NCBI GenBank assembly: GCA_046726375.1
Contig: JBKPAJ010000071.1
Location: 1-64,000, forward strand
DNA from: DASPWV01 sp046726375
GTDB lineage: Bacteria > Acidobacteriota > Vicinamibacteria > Vicinamibacterales > UBA2999
Reading direction: 5' to 3'
Length of the DNA stretch: 64,000 nt
Positions 1-9,793 of this stretch are shown here, in pieces (position 1 is the first letter of the stretch; every line of letters starts with the position of its first letter). A program made the position numbers and the translations under genes. Below the pieces are notes generated by a model. The model saw nothing but the letters and a program-made list of their open reading frames with translations, made no database searches and was not told the origin of the DNA.

Positions 1-738
1 TTGTGCCACCATCGGCACGTGTTTCTCGTGGTGCTCTTTGCGCTTGGCATTTTGTCCGGTGCAACGGCGGCGATTGTCGGCTTTGGGATCGGCAGCCTTC
101 TCACACCGCTCCTCCTGACGCGGCTTGCGCCGGCCATCGCGGTCGCGGCAGTGGCGATTCCGCACCTGGTCGCAACCGCGATACGCTTCTTTCAACACCG
201 CCGCGCGATCGATCGAGGCGTGATTTTGCGCTTTGGCGTGCCGAGCGCGGCGGGTGGACTCATCGGGGCGTGGCTGCAAAACGCGTTCGGCGAGCGGTGG
301 CTGTTCGTCGTATTGGGCATCCTGCTCATCGCCACGGCGATCACGAACCTGACTCGCGGGTTGGGAGGATGGAAGCCGGCGGCGCCTGTCGCGATCGGGC
401 TTGGGTTTTTGTCGGGACTCTTTGGCGGCCTGGTCGGGAATCAAGGGGGGCTCCGCGCGGCCGGCCTTCTCGCCTTCGATCTTGGCCCCCGCGCCTATCT
501 CGCGAGCGCTACGGCGGTGGCGCTGTTAATCGATGCCGCGCGAACCCCTGTGTATCTTGCGCGTGCGGGCCGCGAGCTTGTGGCACTGATGTTGCCGATC
601 GCAATCGCTTCGCTTGGGTGCGTGATTGGCACGGTACTGGGGGAAAAGCTGTTTCTTGGGATGTCACCCGAGCGGTATCGAAAGGTCGTGGGCGCCGCGG
701 TGGGGGTGCTTGGGGTCTGGCTTTTAACCCGTTCATAA
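1..738 (+). CDS. TauE/SafE-family membrane exporter (5' end at window edge)
   Basis: Polytopic inner-membrane protein of the sulfite exporter TauE/SafE family, which moves small organic or inorganic anions (sulfite, sulfoacetate and similar). The 245 residues are almost entirely hydrophobic helices broken by short charged loops. The two halves each carry a Gly-rich motif (GFGIGSLLTP near residue 28 and GLFGGLVGNQGG near 140), the family's internal duplication. The frame is open from base 1, so the true start may lie outside the window. A GTG at 19 would give a typical family N-terminus beginning MFLVVLFALG. Substrate unknown; the neighbours give no clue. Confidence 0.85.
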   Translation: MCHHRHVFLVVLFALGILSGATAAIVGFGIGSLLTPLLLTRLAPAIAVAAVAIPHLVATAIRFFQHRRAIDRGVILRFGVPSAAGGLIGAWLQNAFGERWLFVVLGILLIATAITNLTRGLGGWKPAAPVAIGLGFLSGLFGGLVGNQGGLRAAGLLAFDLGPRAYLASATAVALLIDAARTPVYLARAGRELVALMLPIAIASLGCVIGTVLGEKLFLGMSPERYRKVVGAAVGVLGVWLLTRS

Positions 739-768
739 ATATGCTCGCACAGCGGTAACATTTCCTTC

Positions 769-1770
769 ATGGCAAACAAGCTGACGGCTCTAGTGTTGGC
801 GTGTGGGCTATCAACCGCGACGAACGCGACGGCGCAATATGTTCGCGGAGAATGGGCCGCAACCGCCGGACCGCGTTCGATGCGGAGCGAGGCAGAGTTG
901 AAAGCCGAGATTGCGGCGCAGCCATCCGCCGTGCGCGCCTATCTCGAACTTGCACAGGTCTATCGGATGAACAGCCGGCCGCACGACGCCGAAACGACGC
1001 TGCGTGCTGCGCTTGCGGCGACGCCTCAGGCGGACCCCGTATATATGGCGCTCATCGGCCTGTATCCGCCGACGTATAACCCGGAACAGGTGCTGTCGAT
1101 CGCCGACGAATGGCGGCGCGCGTCGCCGGCCAATGTGCGGCCGGTCTGGTTCACGATCACAGGCCACGTCGAATTTGCCAAGCGTCTACGCATGACGCAG
1201 CCGCACGACGCTGCCGCGCACGTCGAGCAGGCGCTTCGCGCAGTGGAGGAGGCACGCATCATCGCGTCGGACGATCCGACGGTGGACTCCGCGCATGCCG
1301 GCGCGTTGCGCATGAAAGCTGACTTCGAGGCCGACCCGACAGAGCGTGCGCGGCTGCTGCAGCAGTCCGAAGAGCTGATGCAGAAGTCACGCTCGCGGAT
1401 GCAGCCGCCGGGGACGATCGTTGGCGGCATTACCGGCGGCATTACCGCCGGCGTGCCGGACGCACCAGCACCGCCGCCGGGCGGCGCGGTTCGCGTCGGA
1501 GGAAACATCGCGCAACCGCAGAAGATCAAGGACGTACGCCCGCAGTACCCGCCCGAAGCGCAACAGGCGCGCATCCAGGGGGTCGTCATCCTGGAAGTCG
1601 TCGTCGGCGCAGACGGGAAAGTGACCAGCGCAAACGTGCTGCGCTCGATCCCGATGCTCGATCAAGCGGCAATCGACGCTGTCCGGCAGTGGGAATTCAC
1701 CCCAACGATACTCAACGGCGTCGCGGTACCTGTCATCATGACGGTAACCGTAGACTTCAATCTTCAGTAA
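769..1770 (+). CDS. Secreted TPR-like protein with C-terminal TonB domain
   Basis: Predicted periplasmic protein of 333 residues. It starts with a signal peptide (about residues 1-22, ending NATA|Q). A helical TPR-like stretch (about 45-100) and a helical middle follow, then a Gly/Pro-rich linker (about 213-245). A TonB C-terminal domain fills 253-333, with the hallmark RPQYPPEAQQARIQG and later VRQWEFTPT segments. There is no N-terminal anchor beyond the signal peptide, so this may be a TonB-like interaction module and not an energy transducer coupled to ExbBD. Such proteins are very common in Acidobacteriota. It lies nine bases upstream of the STAS gene and may be co-transcribed with it. 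Confidence 0.85.
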   Translation: MANKLTALVLACGLSTATNATAQYVRGEWAATAGPRSMRSEAELKAEIAAQPSAVRAYLELAQVYRMNSRPHDAETTLRAALAATPQADPVYMALIGLYPPTYNPEQVLSIADEWRRASPANVRPVWFTITGHVEFAKRLRMTQPHDAAAHVEQALRAVEEARIIASDDPTVDSAHAGALRMKADFEADPTERARLLQQSEELMQKSRSRMQPPGTIVGGITGGITAGVPDAPAPPPGGAVRVGGNIAQPQKIKDVRPQYPPEAQQARIQGVVILEVVVGADGKVTSANVLRSIPMLDQAAIDAVRQWEFTPTILNGVAVPVIMTVTVDFNLQ

Positions 1771-1779
1771 CGTGTCCTA

Positions 1780-2145
1780 ATGCAGATCTCGGAGCGAGTC
1801 GTTGGCGACGTGACCATTCTCGACTTGAGAGGCCGGTTCGTCGAGGAGCGCCAGAACGACTTTCGTGACACCGTCGACCGATTGGTGCGGCTCGGCTGCC
1901 GCAAGATGCTGCTCAACCTCGACGAGGTCACCTATATGGACAGCGCCGGCCTCGGCATGCTGGTGGCCAAATACATCACGCTCGACAAACGCGACGGAAA
2001 ACTCAAGTTGTGCAAACTGCACCACCGCAGCTTCAGAGTCCTCGACGTGACTAGACTGCTCACGATTTTCGAATCGTTCGATACCGAATCGCAGGCGATC
2101 GCCAGCTTCGCGACGAAACAGCCGGCCGACGAACCGTTTGCGTAG
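1780..2145 (+). CDS. STAS-domain anti-sigma factor antagonist (SpoIIAA/RsbV type)
   Basis: Single STAS domain of 121 residues, the usual length for SpoIIAA/RsbV-like anti-anti-sigma factors. These cytosolic switches bind a serine-kinase anti-sigma factor when dephosphorylated. The phosphorylatable Ser is Ser55 in TYMDSAGLGML, preceded by the beta-strand KMLLNLDEV as in the family. No partner kinase or sigma factor lies nearby, so the regulated system is unknown. Translation probably initiates at the ATG at 1780. Confidence 0.9.
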   Translation: MQISERVVGDVTILDLRGRFVEERQNDFRDTVDRLVRLGCRKMLLNLDEVTYMDSAGLGMLVAKYITLDKRDGKLKLCKLHHRSFRVLDVTRLLTIFESFDTESQAIASFATKQPADEPFA

Positions 2146-2163
2146 CGCAGGCGTCTTCTCTAT

Positions 2164-2170
2164 GGAGGTG
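2164..2170 (+). promoter_or_regulatory. Shine-Dalgarno site fixing the rhodanese start at 2174
   Basis: GGAGGTG lies three bases before the ATG at 2174. It selects that codon over an in-frame ATG at 2138, which overlaps the STAS gene and would put extra residues ahead of a clear signal peptide. Confidence 0.6.
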
Positions 2171-2173
2171 CGG

Positions 2174-2590
2174 ATGAACCGGGTGTTATTGCTCGCATTG
2201 TGCGTGCTCACGCCGTGTCTCGCCATGGCGCAGGCTTCACAACCGCCGCCGCCGGCGCCCAAGGCGCCGAAGATGGCAAGCGACGATGTACTCGCGCTCG
2301 TCGAGAAGGGAGAGGTGTTTTTTCTCGACGTGCGCGAGCCGAAGGAACTCGAGGAGCTCGGCACCTTCGAGGGATACGTCAACATCCCGCTCGGGCAGAT
2401 CGAGAAACGGCTGAACGAGATCCCGAAAGACAAAGCCATCATCACCGCTTGAAACGGCGGTGGGCGCGCCGCGCGTGCCGCGGCGGTACTCGAAGCCAGG
2501 GGCTACAAGGTGATGGCGTTCTGCGGGCTCGGCGACTACAAGGGAATGAGCGGCAAGAAAAAAGTGTTTCCGAAGGTATCGCCTCCCTGA
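2174..2590 (+). CDS. Periplasmic single-domain rhodanese with in-frame TGA at the catalytic Cys codon (candidate selenoprotein)
   Basis: Reading through TGA 2450-2452 gives 138 residues. They are a signal peptide (about 1-20, AMA|Q), a Pro-rich linker, then a rhodanese domain with DVREPKELEELG (about 52-63) and the active loop. In single-domain rhodaneses the loop reads C-x-x-G-G-R. Here it reads ITA-[TGA]-NGGGRAARAAAVL, so the TGA sits exactly at the persulfide-forming Cys (residue 93). The frame then continues 45 codons with normal rhodanese sequence (LEARGYKVMAFCGLGDYKG) to a TGA at 2588. Bases 2468-2484 form a SECIS-like hairpin. Cys is commonly replaced by selenocysteine at such redox or sulfur-transfer sites, so UGA recoding is the favoured reading. 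The alternative is a nonsense mutation (TGC or TGT to TGA), which would leave a dead 92-residue product. Confidence 0.65.
2468..2484 (+). promoter_or_regulatory. Candidate bacterial SECIS hairpin downstream of the rhodanese TGA
   Basis: GCCGCG (2468-2473) pairs perfectly with CGCGGC (2479-2484) around a five-base loop CGTGC. The stem begins 15 nt after the TGA. The loop begins 21 nt after it and carries G-U at 2475-2476. That agrees with the general bacterial SECIS description: an apical loop about 16-37 nt after UGA with a G in the first two loop positions. GC-rich DNA forms such hairpins easily, so this is suggestive only. Confidence 0.4.
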
Positions 2591-2789
2591 ATCTGGAGCT
2601 TTGGCGAGTTGGAGATTTGGAGACGATTTGGCGATTTGGGGATTTGGCGATTGGGATTTGGGGATTTGGCCATTTAAGCGATTTAGGCAAATGTCGTGAT
2701 TCGCTGATTTTGGGATTTGAGAGAGGTGAATTGCGGTCACGATTTCTCCACGTCGTACACAACTGCGCTTGGAACGTTGAAGTAGAGAC
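2591..2789 (+). repeat. Spacer filled with degenerate GGAGATTTGG/GATTTGGGG repeats
   Basis: The first 110 bases after the rhodanese stop are a degenerate run of short units such as GGCGATTTGG and GGGATTTGG. The rest of the spacer is ordinary sequence leading to the next ribosome binding site. No gene is seen on either strand. Confidence 0.7.
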
Positions 2790-2804
2790 TTGAGGAGAAC
2801 TGGT

Positions 2805-3335
2805 ATGAGAACGTTCCGAGAAGCTCTGCTCTGCACCCTCGCGGCAGGCGCGTTGGTGTCGGCCGCTGTGTATGCACAATCGCCGGCCACTGCCTCACCT
2901 GCAAAGCAGGGGTTCGACAAGCTGAAAGCGCTCGAAGGCGAGTGGTTGGACGTCGATGGCGTGTTCGGCCAAAAAGGCGCCGTGGCCGTCACCTACCGCG
3001 TCACTGGGGCCGGGCACACCGTGATCGAGACTTTCCCGGTGAACACAGCGGAGGAGATGGTGACCATCTACCATCTCGACGGCAATGACGTCGTCCTCAC
3101 CCACTACTGCTCCGGCGGTACGCAACCGCGGATGCGATCGAAGGGCCTGCAGGGCAATACGCTGGCGTTTGATTTCGACGGGGGAACGAACATCGATCCC
3201 GGTAAGACCAGCCACATGCACGCCACGAAGATCGAGTTCCTCTCAGCCAACGAGGTTCGCGCGACGTGGAACAACTGGTCGAACGGAAAATCTGATAACC
3301 ATACCGCCGTGTTCAGGATTCTTCGCAGACTGTAA
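2805..3335 (+). CDS. Secreted lipocalin-like (DUF1579-like) hypothetical protein
   Basis: A 176-residue exported protein with a signal peptide (cleavage near AVYAQ, about residue 24). The alternating beta-strand pattern, including LKALEGEWLDVDGVFG near the start and EVRATWNNWSNGK near the end, resembles small eight- to ten-stranded beta-barrel proteins annotated as DUF1579 or heme-binding-like lipocalin-fold proteins. No catalytic motif is visible. The ATG at 2805 is preceded by GAGGAG at 2792-2797; an in-frame TTG at 2790 is less likely. Ligand unknown. Confidence 0.7.
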   Translation: MRTFREALLCTLAAGALVSAAVYAQSPATASPAKQGFDKLKALEGEWLDVDGVFGQKGAVAVTYRVTGAGHTVIETFPVNTAEEMVTIYHLDGNDVVLTHYCSGGTQPRMRSKGLQGNTLAFDFDGGTNIDPGKTSHMHATKIEFLSANEVRATWNNWSNGKSDNHTAVFRILRRL

Positions 3336-3447
3336 CGGCGGCAGATCTCCGAATTTGGCGATCTTGAGATCTGGAGATCTGGAGTTGATTTGCTGATCTC
3401 CAAATTGGCTCCAAATCCCCACGTCTCGAGATCTCCAAATTTCGCTG
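3336..3447. repeat. Facing AGATCTGGAG / CTCCAAATC repeats between convergent genes
   Basis: The left half carries G-rich units (GAGATCTGGAG) and the right half their complements (GATCTCCAAAT). The spacer between two convergent genes is therefore an imperfect long palindrome that could fold in RNA from either side. A bidirectional terminator role is possible but there is no clean T-run. Confidence 0.6.
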
Positions 3448-4464
3448 TCACCGGCTGGAAGTCGCCTTCCTCTTCCCCACGTCCTCGCCTTTCAGGAATC
3501 TCAGCAGGACCGGATACAACTTGTCGGGCGCTTCGAACTGCGGGTTGTGACCGACGCCCGGGATGATGTACAGCTGTCCGTTCGGCACCATGTCGGCAAC
3601 GCGCTTGGCCAGCTCGGGATAGTTCGGACCATCCTTCTCTCCGCCAATCACCAGCGTGCGCGCCTTTATGTGCGGCCAGTCGTACACGACCGGATCGTTG
3701 GCGATCGCAGACTGCTGCCACGCGCGCACCATCGCCATGCGCGGCCAGTCGCCGCTCTGCGTCCAGCCATAGTGGATCTTCACGTACTTCATATACTCCG
3801 GCTTCCAGTTCACGTAGTAGTTGCGCATCCCGCGCACGATCTCCGGATAGTCGCGCCCGAGCACACCCTTGTAGCTCTCCATGATGTCGCGCGCGGGACG
3901 CCCGGCACGTGAGTCGGTGAGACCAATCTGATTGATCATCGCGAGATTGCCGACCGCATCCGGATAGAGCGCCGAGAAGCGGCTCGCCACCATGCCGCCC
4001 ATCGAGTGCGTGACGATGTCGGTCACCTTGATGCCGAGATGATCGAGCAGCCGCTTGGTGTTCATGGCGTGCGTGCTGATCGAGTAATGCACGATCGGCT
4101 TCGATGAGCGGCCGTAGCCGATCTGATCGATCGCGATCACGCGATATCCCTCTTTGCGCAGGATCTCGATCGTGTCGGTCCAGGCCTCGGCGAAGAAGTT
4201 CATGCCATGCAGGAGAATCACCGACTTGCCGTTGGGCGTCCCGATCGGTGCGACGTCCATGTACGCCATGCGCACGTCCTGTCCTTCGAGGCTGAACGGC
4301 ATGTATTTGACCGGGTGCGGATACGGCACATCTTCGAGATTGATGCTCATCGGACCCCAGTCAGCCGGAGGCGCCGTGGGCGGCTCGGAGCCCTGCGCCG
4401 CGGCAATGCCCGCCAACACCAGCACCAGCGCCGTCGTGATCGAAAGCAATTGCACACGCTTCAT
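3448..4464 (-). CDS. Secreted alpha/beta hydrolase
   Basis: A 338-residue exported alpha/beta-hydrolase-fold enzyme. The signal peptide ends near AAAQ (about residue 24). The oxyanion segment LLHGMNFF follows at about 84-91. The nucleophile elbow is THSMGG, with Ser154. A late GGEKDGPN supplies the likely acid and GVGHNPQFE the catalytic His, so the triad looks complete. The substrate cannot be read from the sequence; esterase or haloperoxidase-like relatives are plausible. Start ATG 4464 was chosen because GGAG precedes it and it overlaps the upstream YjbR gene by four bases (ATGA), implying coupled translation. Confidence 0.85.
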   Translation of the reverse strand: MKRVQLLSITTALVLVLAGIAAAQGSEPPTAPPADWGPMSINLEDVPYPHPVKYMPFSLEGQDVRMAYMDVAPIGTPNGKSVILLHGMNFFAEAWTDTIEILRKEGYRVIAIDQIGYGRSSKPIVHYSISTHAMNTKRLLDHLGIKVTDIVTHSMGGMVASRFSALYPDAVGNLAMINQIGLTDSRAGRPARDIMESYKGVLGRDYPEIVRGMRNYYVNWKPEYMKYVKIHYGWTQSGDWPRMAMVRAWQQSAIANDPVVYDWPHIKARTLVIGGEKDGPNYPELAKRVADMVPNGQLYIIPGVGHNPQFEAPDKLYPVLLRFLKGEDVGKRKATSSR

Positions 4465-4829
4465 CGTCGCTTCTCCTTCTTCGCAAGCGCCGCTTGCGTT
4501 TTCTTCGGCAACTTCGCTCGAACCAACTCGTAGGCACGCGCAACCAGCGGCTTGAGCTCGCGATCCGGCAGTGTGTCGAACCGTTCCACGCCCACCCACT
4601 GCGCCCGCGCCATATATGGCGCTGGCCTGAATCCGTCACGTTCGCTCAGATCGGCGAACGTCTCGGCGTCGCACTTGAACGACATCGCGATCTCTTCACC
4701 CGCCGGATCGGTGTTGGCGACGCAAAACATCTTGCCGCCGACCTTGAACACGAGATCTTTTCCCCACTGGATCTGCTCCGTGACGCCGGGAAACGTTTTG
4801 CACTGCTCGCGGAGCCGGCTCAGGGTCAT
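4461..4829 (-). CDS. MmcQ/YjbR-family protein
   Basis: A 122-residue cytosolic protein matching the MmcQ/YjbR family in length. It shows the characteristic early CKTFPGVTEQIQWG and FKVGGKMFCVAN segments, and a C-terminal helix with basic residues ending KKEKRR. The family has a CyaY-like fold and is often described as DNA-binding, but its function is not established. It is the first gene of a two-gene minus-strand unit with the secreted hydrolase, sharing an ATGA overlap. Confidence 0.85.
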   Translation of the reverse strand: MTLSRLREQCKTFPGVTEQIQWGKDLVFKVGGKMFCVANTDPAGEEIAMSFKCDAETFADLSERDGFRPAPYMARAQWVGVERFDTLPDRELKPLVARAYELVRAKLPKKTQAALAKKEKRR

Positions 4830-4859
4830 GCGCAGCCGCCGATGTTACACTGCCCCGCC

Positions 4860-5176
4860 ATGCCGCGCCATGCCGTTGCCTGTGTGAGCGCTGTCGCGCT
4901 TCTGATCTCCTGCCGTCGACACGGTCGTCACAAACACGGCCGCTGCCGGTGATCGACGTGCATATGCACGCCGTGGCGGCCGACTCACAGGGACCGCCGC
5001 CACTCGGCGTGTGTCCCGGCGCGCCGCTCTTCCCTGCGTGGGATCCGAAAGCGCCGTGGCCGGACACGTTGATGGCACACCTGAAGAAGCCGCCGTGTGG
5101 CAGTCCCGCGTGGTCGCCAGCCACCGATGACGCGTTGCGGCAGCAGACGCTGGACGTGATGAAGCGACGCAAAGCG
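4860..5176 (+). pseudogene. Remnant of a secreted amidohydrolase (frameshifted and 3' truncated)
   Basis: An ATG at 4860 begins a lipoprotein-like leader (MPRHAVACVSAVALLISC) that runs to a stop at 4950. Beginning around 4900-4912 the other frame carries PLPVIDVHMHAVAADS, the HxH metal-binding start of an amidohydrolase, then a segment ending TLDVMKRR near 5170. The leader and enzyme start are thus in different frames. Homology stops abruptly after about 75 residues, where repeat-like DNA begins. Both lesions point to a decayed gene. An apparent ORF from 4949 to 6073 only fuses this remnant to the next gene through the repeat. Confidence 0.65.
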
Positions 5177-5300
5177 TTCCGGGGCTCCGGGGTTCGGACT
5201 TCTGAAGTTCGAAGTTCATACTTTGACCCTCGAACTCCGGACTTCGAACTTCGGCGACCTCGGAATCTGGGAACCTCGGAACTTCGGAACCTCATCCGTG
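5177..5300 (+). repeat. Degenerate palindromic CGAACTTCGGAA-type repeat
   Basis: About 120 bases of variations on GAACTTCGGA/CGAAGTTC. Many are self-complementary (for example CTTCTGAAGTTCGAAG and CCTCGGAACTTCGG). It separates the amidohydrolase remnant from the cupin gene. No gene is seen here. Confidence 0.6.
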
Positions 5301-5323
5301 AGGTTGAACTACGATGTCTTTCT

Positions 5324-6073
5324 ATGACCCTGTTGTTAGTTGTCGCTCTCGTTGGCTATTCGGCCGGCGCCGATGCGCAGACGACGAAACCGCGAGCAGC
5401 ACCCCCCACTGTCACAACCGCAATCTCCATTACCGTGACGGACGCAAGAGGCGCGCCTTTGGAGGGTGTCGTCGTCAGAGCGTCCGGACCAGTTGACCGC
5501 GAAGGCACCACCGAGTCCGGCGGCACGCTGCGGCTAGACGGGCTGCGCAGCGGCACATATCGCCTGCGGTTCGCGCGCGAGGAATTCGTCACGCTGGAAC
5601 GTGAGGTGACAGTCCCTGCCGGACAGCGTGCGCTCGATCAGCACGTGATGCTGTCGGCGGCGGAGAAGCCTCCTGCGCCTGCGCCTCCCGCGCCCACTCC
5701 GGCGGCGCCAGCGAGGCCTGAGCTTCCTCCTGCCGGCAAAGCCGTGACGGTGGTTGTGCCGGATTTCATCGAGCGCAATTTCATCGGCGGCACGCAACCC
5801 CAGAAGATCTCGCCCGTGGCGTGCAGCGGCCTCGTACAAACGGTGTTGTGGCAGATTCGCGAGCCCTGGGACAACCGCCAGCACGCCACCGCCGACGCCA
5901 TGCTCTACGTCGTTGGCGGCGAAGGCACGATCAAGATGGGCGGCAGCGACGTGCCGCTCCAGGCGGGCACGTTCGTCTCGGTGCCGCGCGGTACGACCTA
6001 TGGCTTCACGCGGCGCGGCCGCAATCCACTCATCGTGCTCGGGACGCTGGCCGGCGATCCGTGCAGCCCGTGA
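5324..6073 (+). CDS. Secreted Cna-B/carboxypeptidase-regulatory plus cupin protein
   Basis: A 249-residue exported protein. Signal peptide MTLLLVVALVGYSAGADAQ is followed by a carboxypeptidase-regulatory-like beta-sandwich (TVTDARGAPLEGVVVRASGP, about 35-100). A Pro/Ala linker of about 25 residues follows, then a cupin-type barrel containing DAMLYVVGGEGTIKMGG and LQAGTFVSVPRGTTYGF (about 170-240). The start at ATG 5324 begins the signal peptide. No close Shine-Dalgarno sequence is visible, and the open frame extends upstream only by chance into a pseudogene. Its ligand and partner are unknown. Confidence 0.75.
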   Translation: MTLLLVVALVGYSAGADAQTTKPRAAPPTVTTAISITVTDARGAPLEGVVVRASGPVDREGTTESGGTLRLDGLRSGTYRLRFAREEFVTLEREVTVPAGQRALDQHVMLSAAEKPPAPAPPAPTPAAPARPELPPAGKAVTVVVPDFIERNFIGGTQPQKISPVACSGLVQTVLWQIREPWDNRQHATADAMLYVVGGEGTIKMGGSDVPLQAGTFVSVPRGTTYGFTRRGRNPLIVLGTLAGDPCSP

Positions 6074-6092
6074 TGTAATCTGTACGTTTCAG

Positions 6093-7796
<1,704 letters not shown>

Positions 7797-7847
7797 ACGC
7801 GAGATATTCTGAATACCTACCCGCCCGACCTGCCCCACCTGCCCGAC

Positions 7848-8309
7848 CTACAGAATCTGCGCCAAGTGGTGCTTCAGGTGCTTCACGTAATCCACCATCA
7901 CATGCTCTAACGTGGCCGGCTCCCCCTGCGGCACCGGCACGCCGATTTGATCGAAGCTATGCCGCGCCCGTGGGCGTCGCCGCACTTTCTCCGGCGTCCC
8001 CTCCATCACCCGGGCAATCTGCAGATTGTACGTGCGCCAGAGCGTCACCAGGTCCTCCCACGGCGCGTCGTGGTAACGGCCGATGCGCACCCAGTCCTCC
8101 TGCGCGTAGCCGGGAAAGATCAGATCGTCCTGCAGCTGACCGCGCACGAAACGCTGGTGATTGTTCGAGGCCGAATCGACGAGGTGTCCCAGGACTTCGC
8201 GCGCCGACCACTTGCCCGGCGCCGCGCGCATTGCGCTGCGATCGCCAAGCGCCAGCAGCCTGGGCGTCGCGCTGTTGACGGCCTCTCTCAGTTCAGCGAC
8301 GTAGTGCAT
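7848..8309 (-). CDS. DinB-family protein 1
   Basis: A 153-residue DinB/YfiT-like four-helix-bundle protein. Conserved metal-ligand histidines appear in REVLGHLVDSASNNHQRF and in the C-terminal VDYVKHLKHHL. Members are typically metal-dependent and some act in bacillithiol or mycothiol chemistry; most have no known function. It lies next to a second divergent DinB gene on the same strand (8408-8920), so the two may be a local expansion. Confidence 0.85.
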   Translation of the reverse strand: MHYVAELREAVNSATPRLLALGDRSAMRAAPGKWSAREVLGHLVDSASNNHQRFVRGQLQDDLIFPGYAQEDWVRIGRYHDAPWEDLVTLWRTYNLQIARVMEGTPEKVRRRPRARHSFDQIGVPVPQGEPATLEHVMVDYVKHLKHHLAQIL

Positions 8310-8407
8310 CCGACGAGCATACGAGCGTTCTCCGCGCTCGCGAATGAAACTGTCTCATGGTTTCAAACAACGCCGTTGATGCCTGGCCACGTCCGTTGCC
8401 GAAGTGG

Positions 8408-8920
8408 TTAGAGGTACCGACTGCGCAGAATCGACATGTGATGGACGACGTGCCCGGCCGCGAGATACGCGAGTGCACGCACAGTGAACGGGTTGTCGCT
8501 CGCGATGCCGCGGCGCGTCCATGCGTCGCTAGGCAGATTTCGGAAGAACGAGAGCGTCGCGCCGCGAACGGCATCGAATTCCTCGATGTGGCTGGTCCAC
8601 GACCGTTCATCAGGCGCGGCCGCGGCAACCGCGACGTTCTGATCGAAGCTCGGGAGCGGCGTCTCAAAGCCGCGCGCAAACCAGAACGCGCGCGCGACGA
8701 ACAACCGCTCGGTGTCGTTGATGTGGCCGAGCACTTCGCGCATGCTCCACTTGTCCGGCTGGTAACGGTGGCGAGATCGCTCCTCGGAGATGCCGCGCAA
8801 CTCCGCGAGCGTTTCCTGATGCTGAGCGGCCAGAATGGCGCAGATGTCGCCCCTGGGCACTTGATCGATGTACCTGAAGTAGTACTCGGCAGCTTCAGTT
8901 CGCTCGGGATGGCCGATCAT
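8408..8920 (-). CDS. DinB-family protein 2
   Basis: A 170-residue DinB-like protein beginning MIGHPERTEAAEYYFRYIDQ. The central GHINDTERLFVARAFWFARG and the C-terminal AGHVVHHMSILRSRYL supply the expected three-histidine metal site. The ATG at 8920 fits the family N-terminus; the open frame extends about 36 codons further upstream but this overlaps the neighbouring hydrolase. The function is unknown beyond the fold. It follows the alpha/beta hydrolase with a seven-base gap and may share its transcript. Confidence 0.85.
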   Translation of the reverse strand: MIGHPERTEAAEYYFRYIDQVPRGDICAILAAQHQETLAELRGISEERSRHRYQPDKWSMREVLGHINDTERLFVARAFWFARGFETPLPSFDQNVAVAAAAPDERSWTSHIEEFDAVRGATLSFFRNLPSDAWTRRGIASDNPFTVRALAYLAAGHVVHHMSILRSRYL

Positions 8921-8927
8921 GTGCCGA

Positions 8928-9728
8928 TTATCCAAGATGCCGTACAAGAAACGCCAGCGTCTGCTGAACGACGTCGCGCGTGGTCGCACTGTCGTCGAAC
9001 AGATCGAACGCGTGTGGCCCCGTCGCATGATTGGCCAGCGTGAGTCGCAGGTTGCACGTCAGCGCATCGGCGATGAAGCGGTCGAGCGCCTGATTCAAGC
9101 CCGGAAGCTGATCCTGCCCTGCTCTGGCGATGAAGATCGGGACATCGCGGCGCAGATCGGCGACGTGCTTGCCCGCGCAACCGTTGGCAAAGTAGAACGT
9201 CTTTGCGGCGTCCGCGACCGACGTGCTGCCTTCGGCGTCGAGCGTGTATCCATATAACAGCGCGGCACAGCGAAAGTGCGCCGGCACGTCGTTCATCAAC
9301 TGCGACAACGCGAGCGCAACGTGGCCGGAAGATGCCCAGATACCGAGACGTTCGCCGTCGATTCCGAGCGACGTCGAGTGATGGCGAAGCCACCCGAGCA
9401 ACGCACGAAGATCCGCGGCCGGCTCGCGAGTGGTATACGCGATTGCCGCCATCCCGGAGGCTGCCATCAACCGCCCCCATGACACGATCGATTGCATGTC
9501 TTTGAATCGGCACCCGAGCATCTTTTCGAAGCCGGGATCGGGATAACCGTGCACCATGACCACGACTGGCAGGCGCGAGTGTGCGTCACTCCCGGCCGGG
9601 CGATAGACATCGAGCGACAGAGCTTCTCCGTCAGCTCCAGGGAACGCAACGTCTGACTGGACGTGCACGGCCTCGGCGGTCGGCAAGGAGTAAAGCACCG
9701 GCTGCCTGGTAATTGGATTCGGATTCAC
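8928..9728 (-). CDS. Alpha/beta hydrolase (dienelactone-hydrolase-like)
   Basis: A 266-residue cytosolic alpha/beta hydrolase with no signal peptide. It shows VVVMVHGYPDPGFEKM (oxyanion region), the nucleophile segment LGIWASSGHVALA, a late VPIFIARAGQDQLPG (acid) and NHATGPHAFD (His). This resembles the dienelactone hydrolase / acyl-hydrolase group. Start GTG 9728 was chosen because GAGAGG lies upstream and the sequence from there is family-like; the longer open frame runs antisense to coding-like sequence. Substrate unknown. Confidence 0.75.
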   Translation of the reverse strand: MNPNPITRQPVLYSLPTAEAVHVQSDVAFPGADGEALSLDVYRPAGSDAHSRLPVVVMVHGYPDPGFEKMLGCRFKDMQSIVSWGRLMAASGMAAIAYTTREPAADLRALLGWLRHHSTSLGIDGERLGIWASSGHVALALSQLMNDVPAHFRCAALLYGYTLDAEGSTSVADAAKTFYFANGCAGKHVADLRRDVPIFIARAGQDQLPGLNQALDRFIADALTCNLRLTLANHATGPHAFDLFDDSATTRDVVQQTLAFLVRHLG

Positions 9729-9793
9729 TGGACGACCACCTCTCGCACACGCTATTACGAGGGCGTCATCGACTTCCACTCCCGAACGTTGGC

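Noticed and set aside
4949..6073. Single 374-residue protein joining amidohydrolase start and cupin
   Set aside because: The joining part is palindromic repeat DNA, and a signal peptide begins at 5324; treated as pseudogene plus separate gene.
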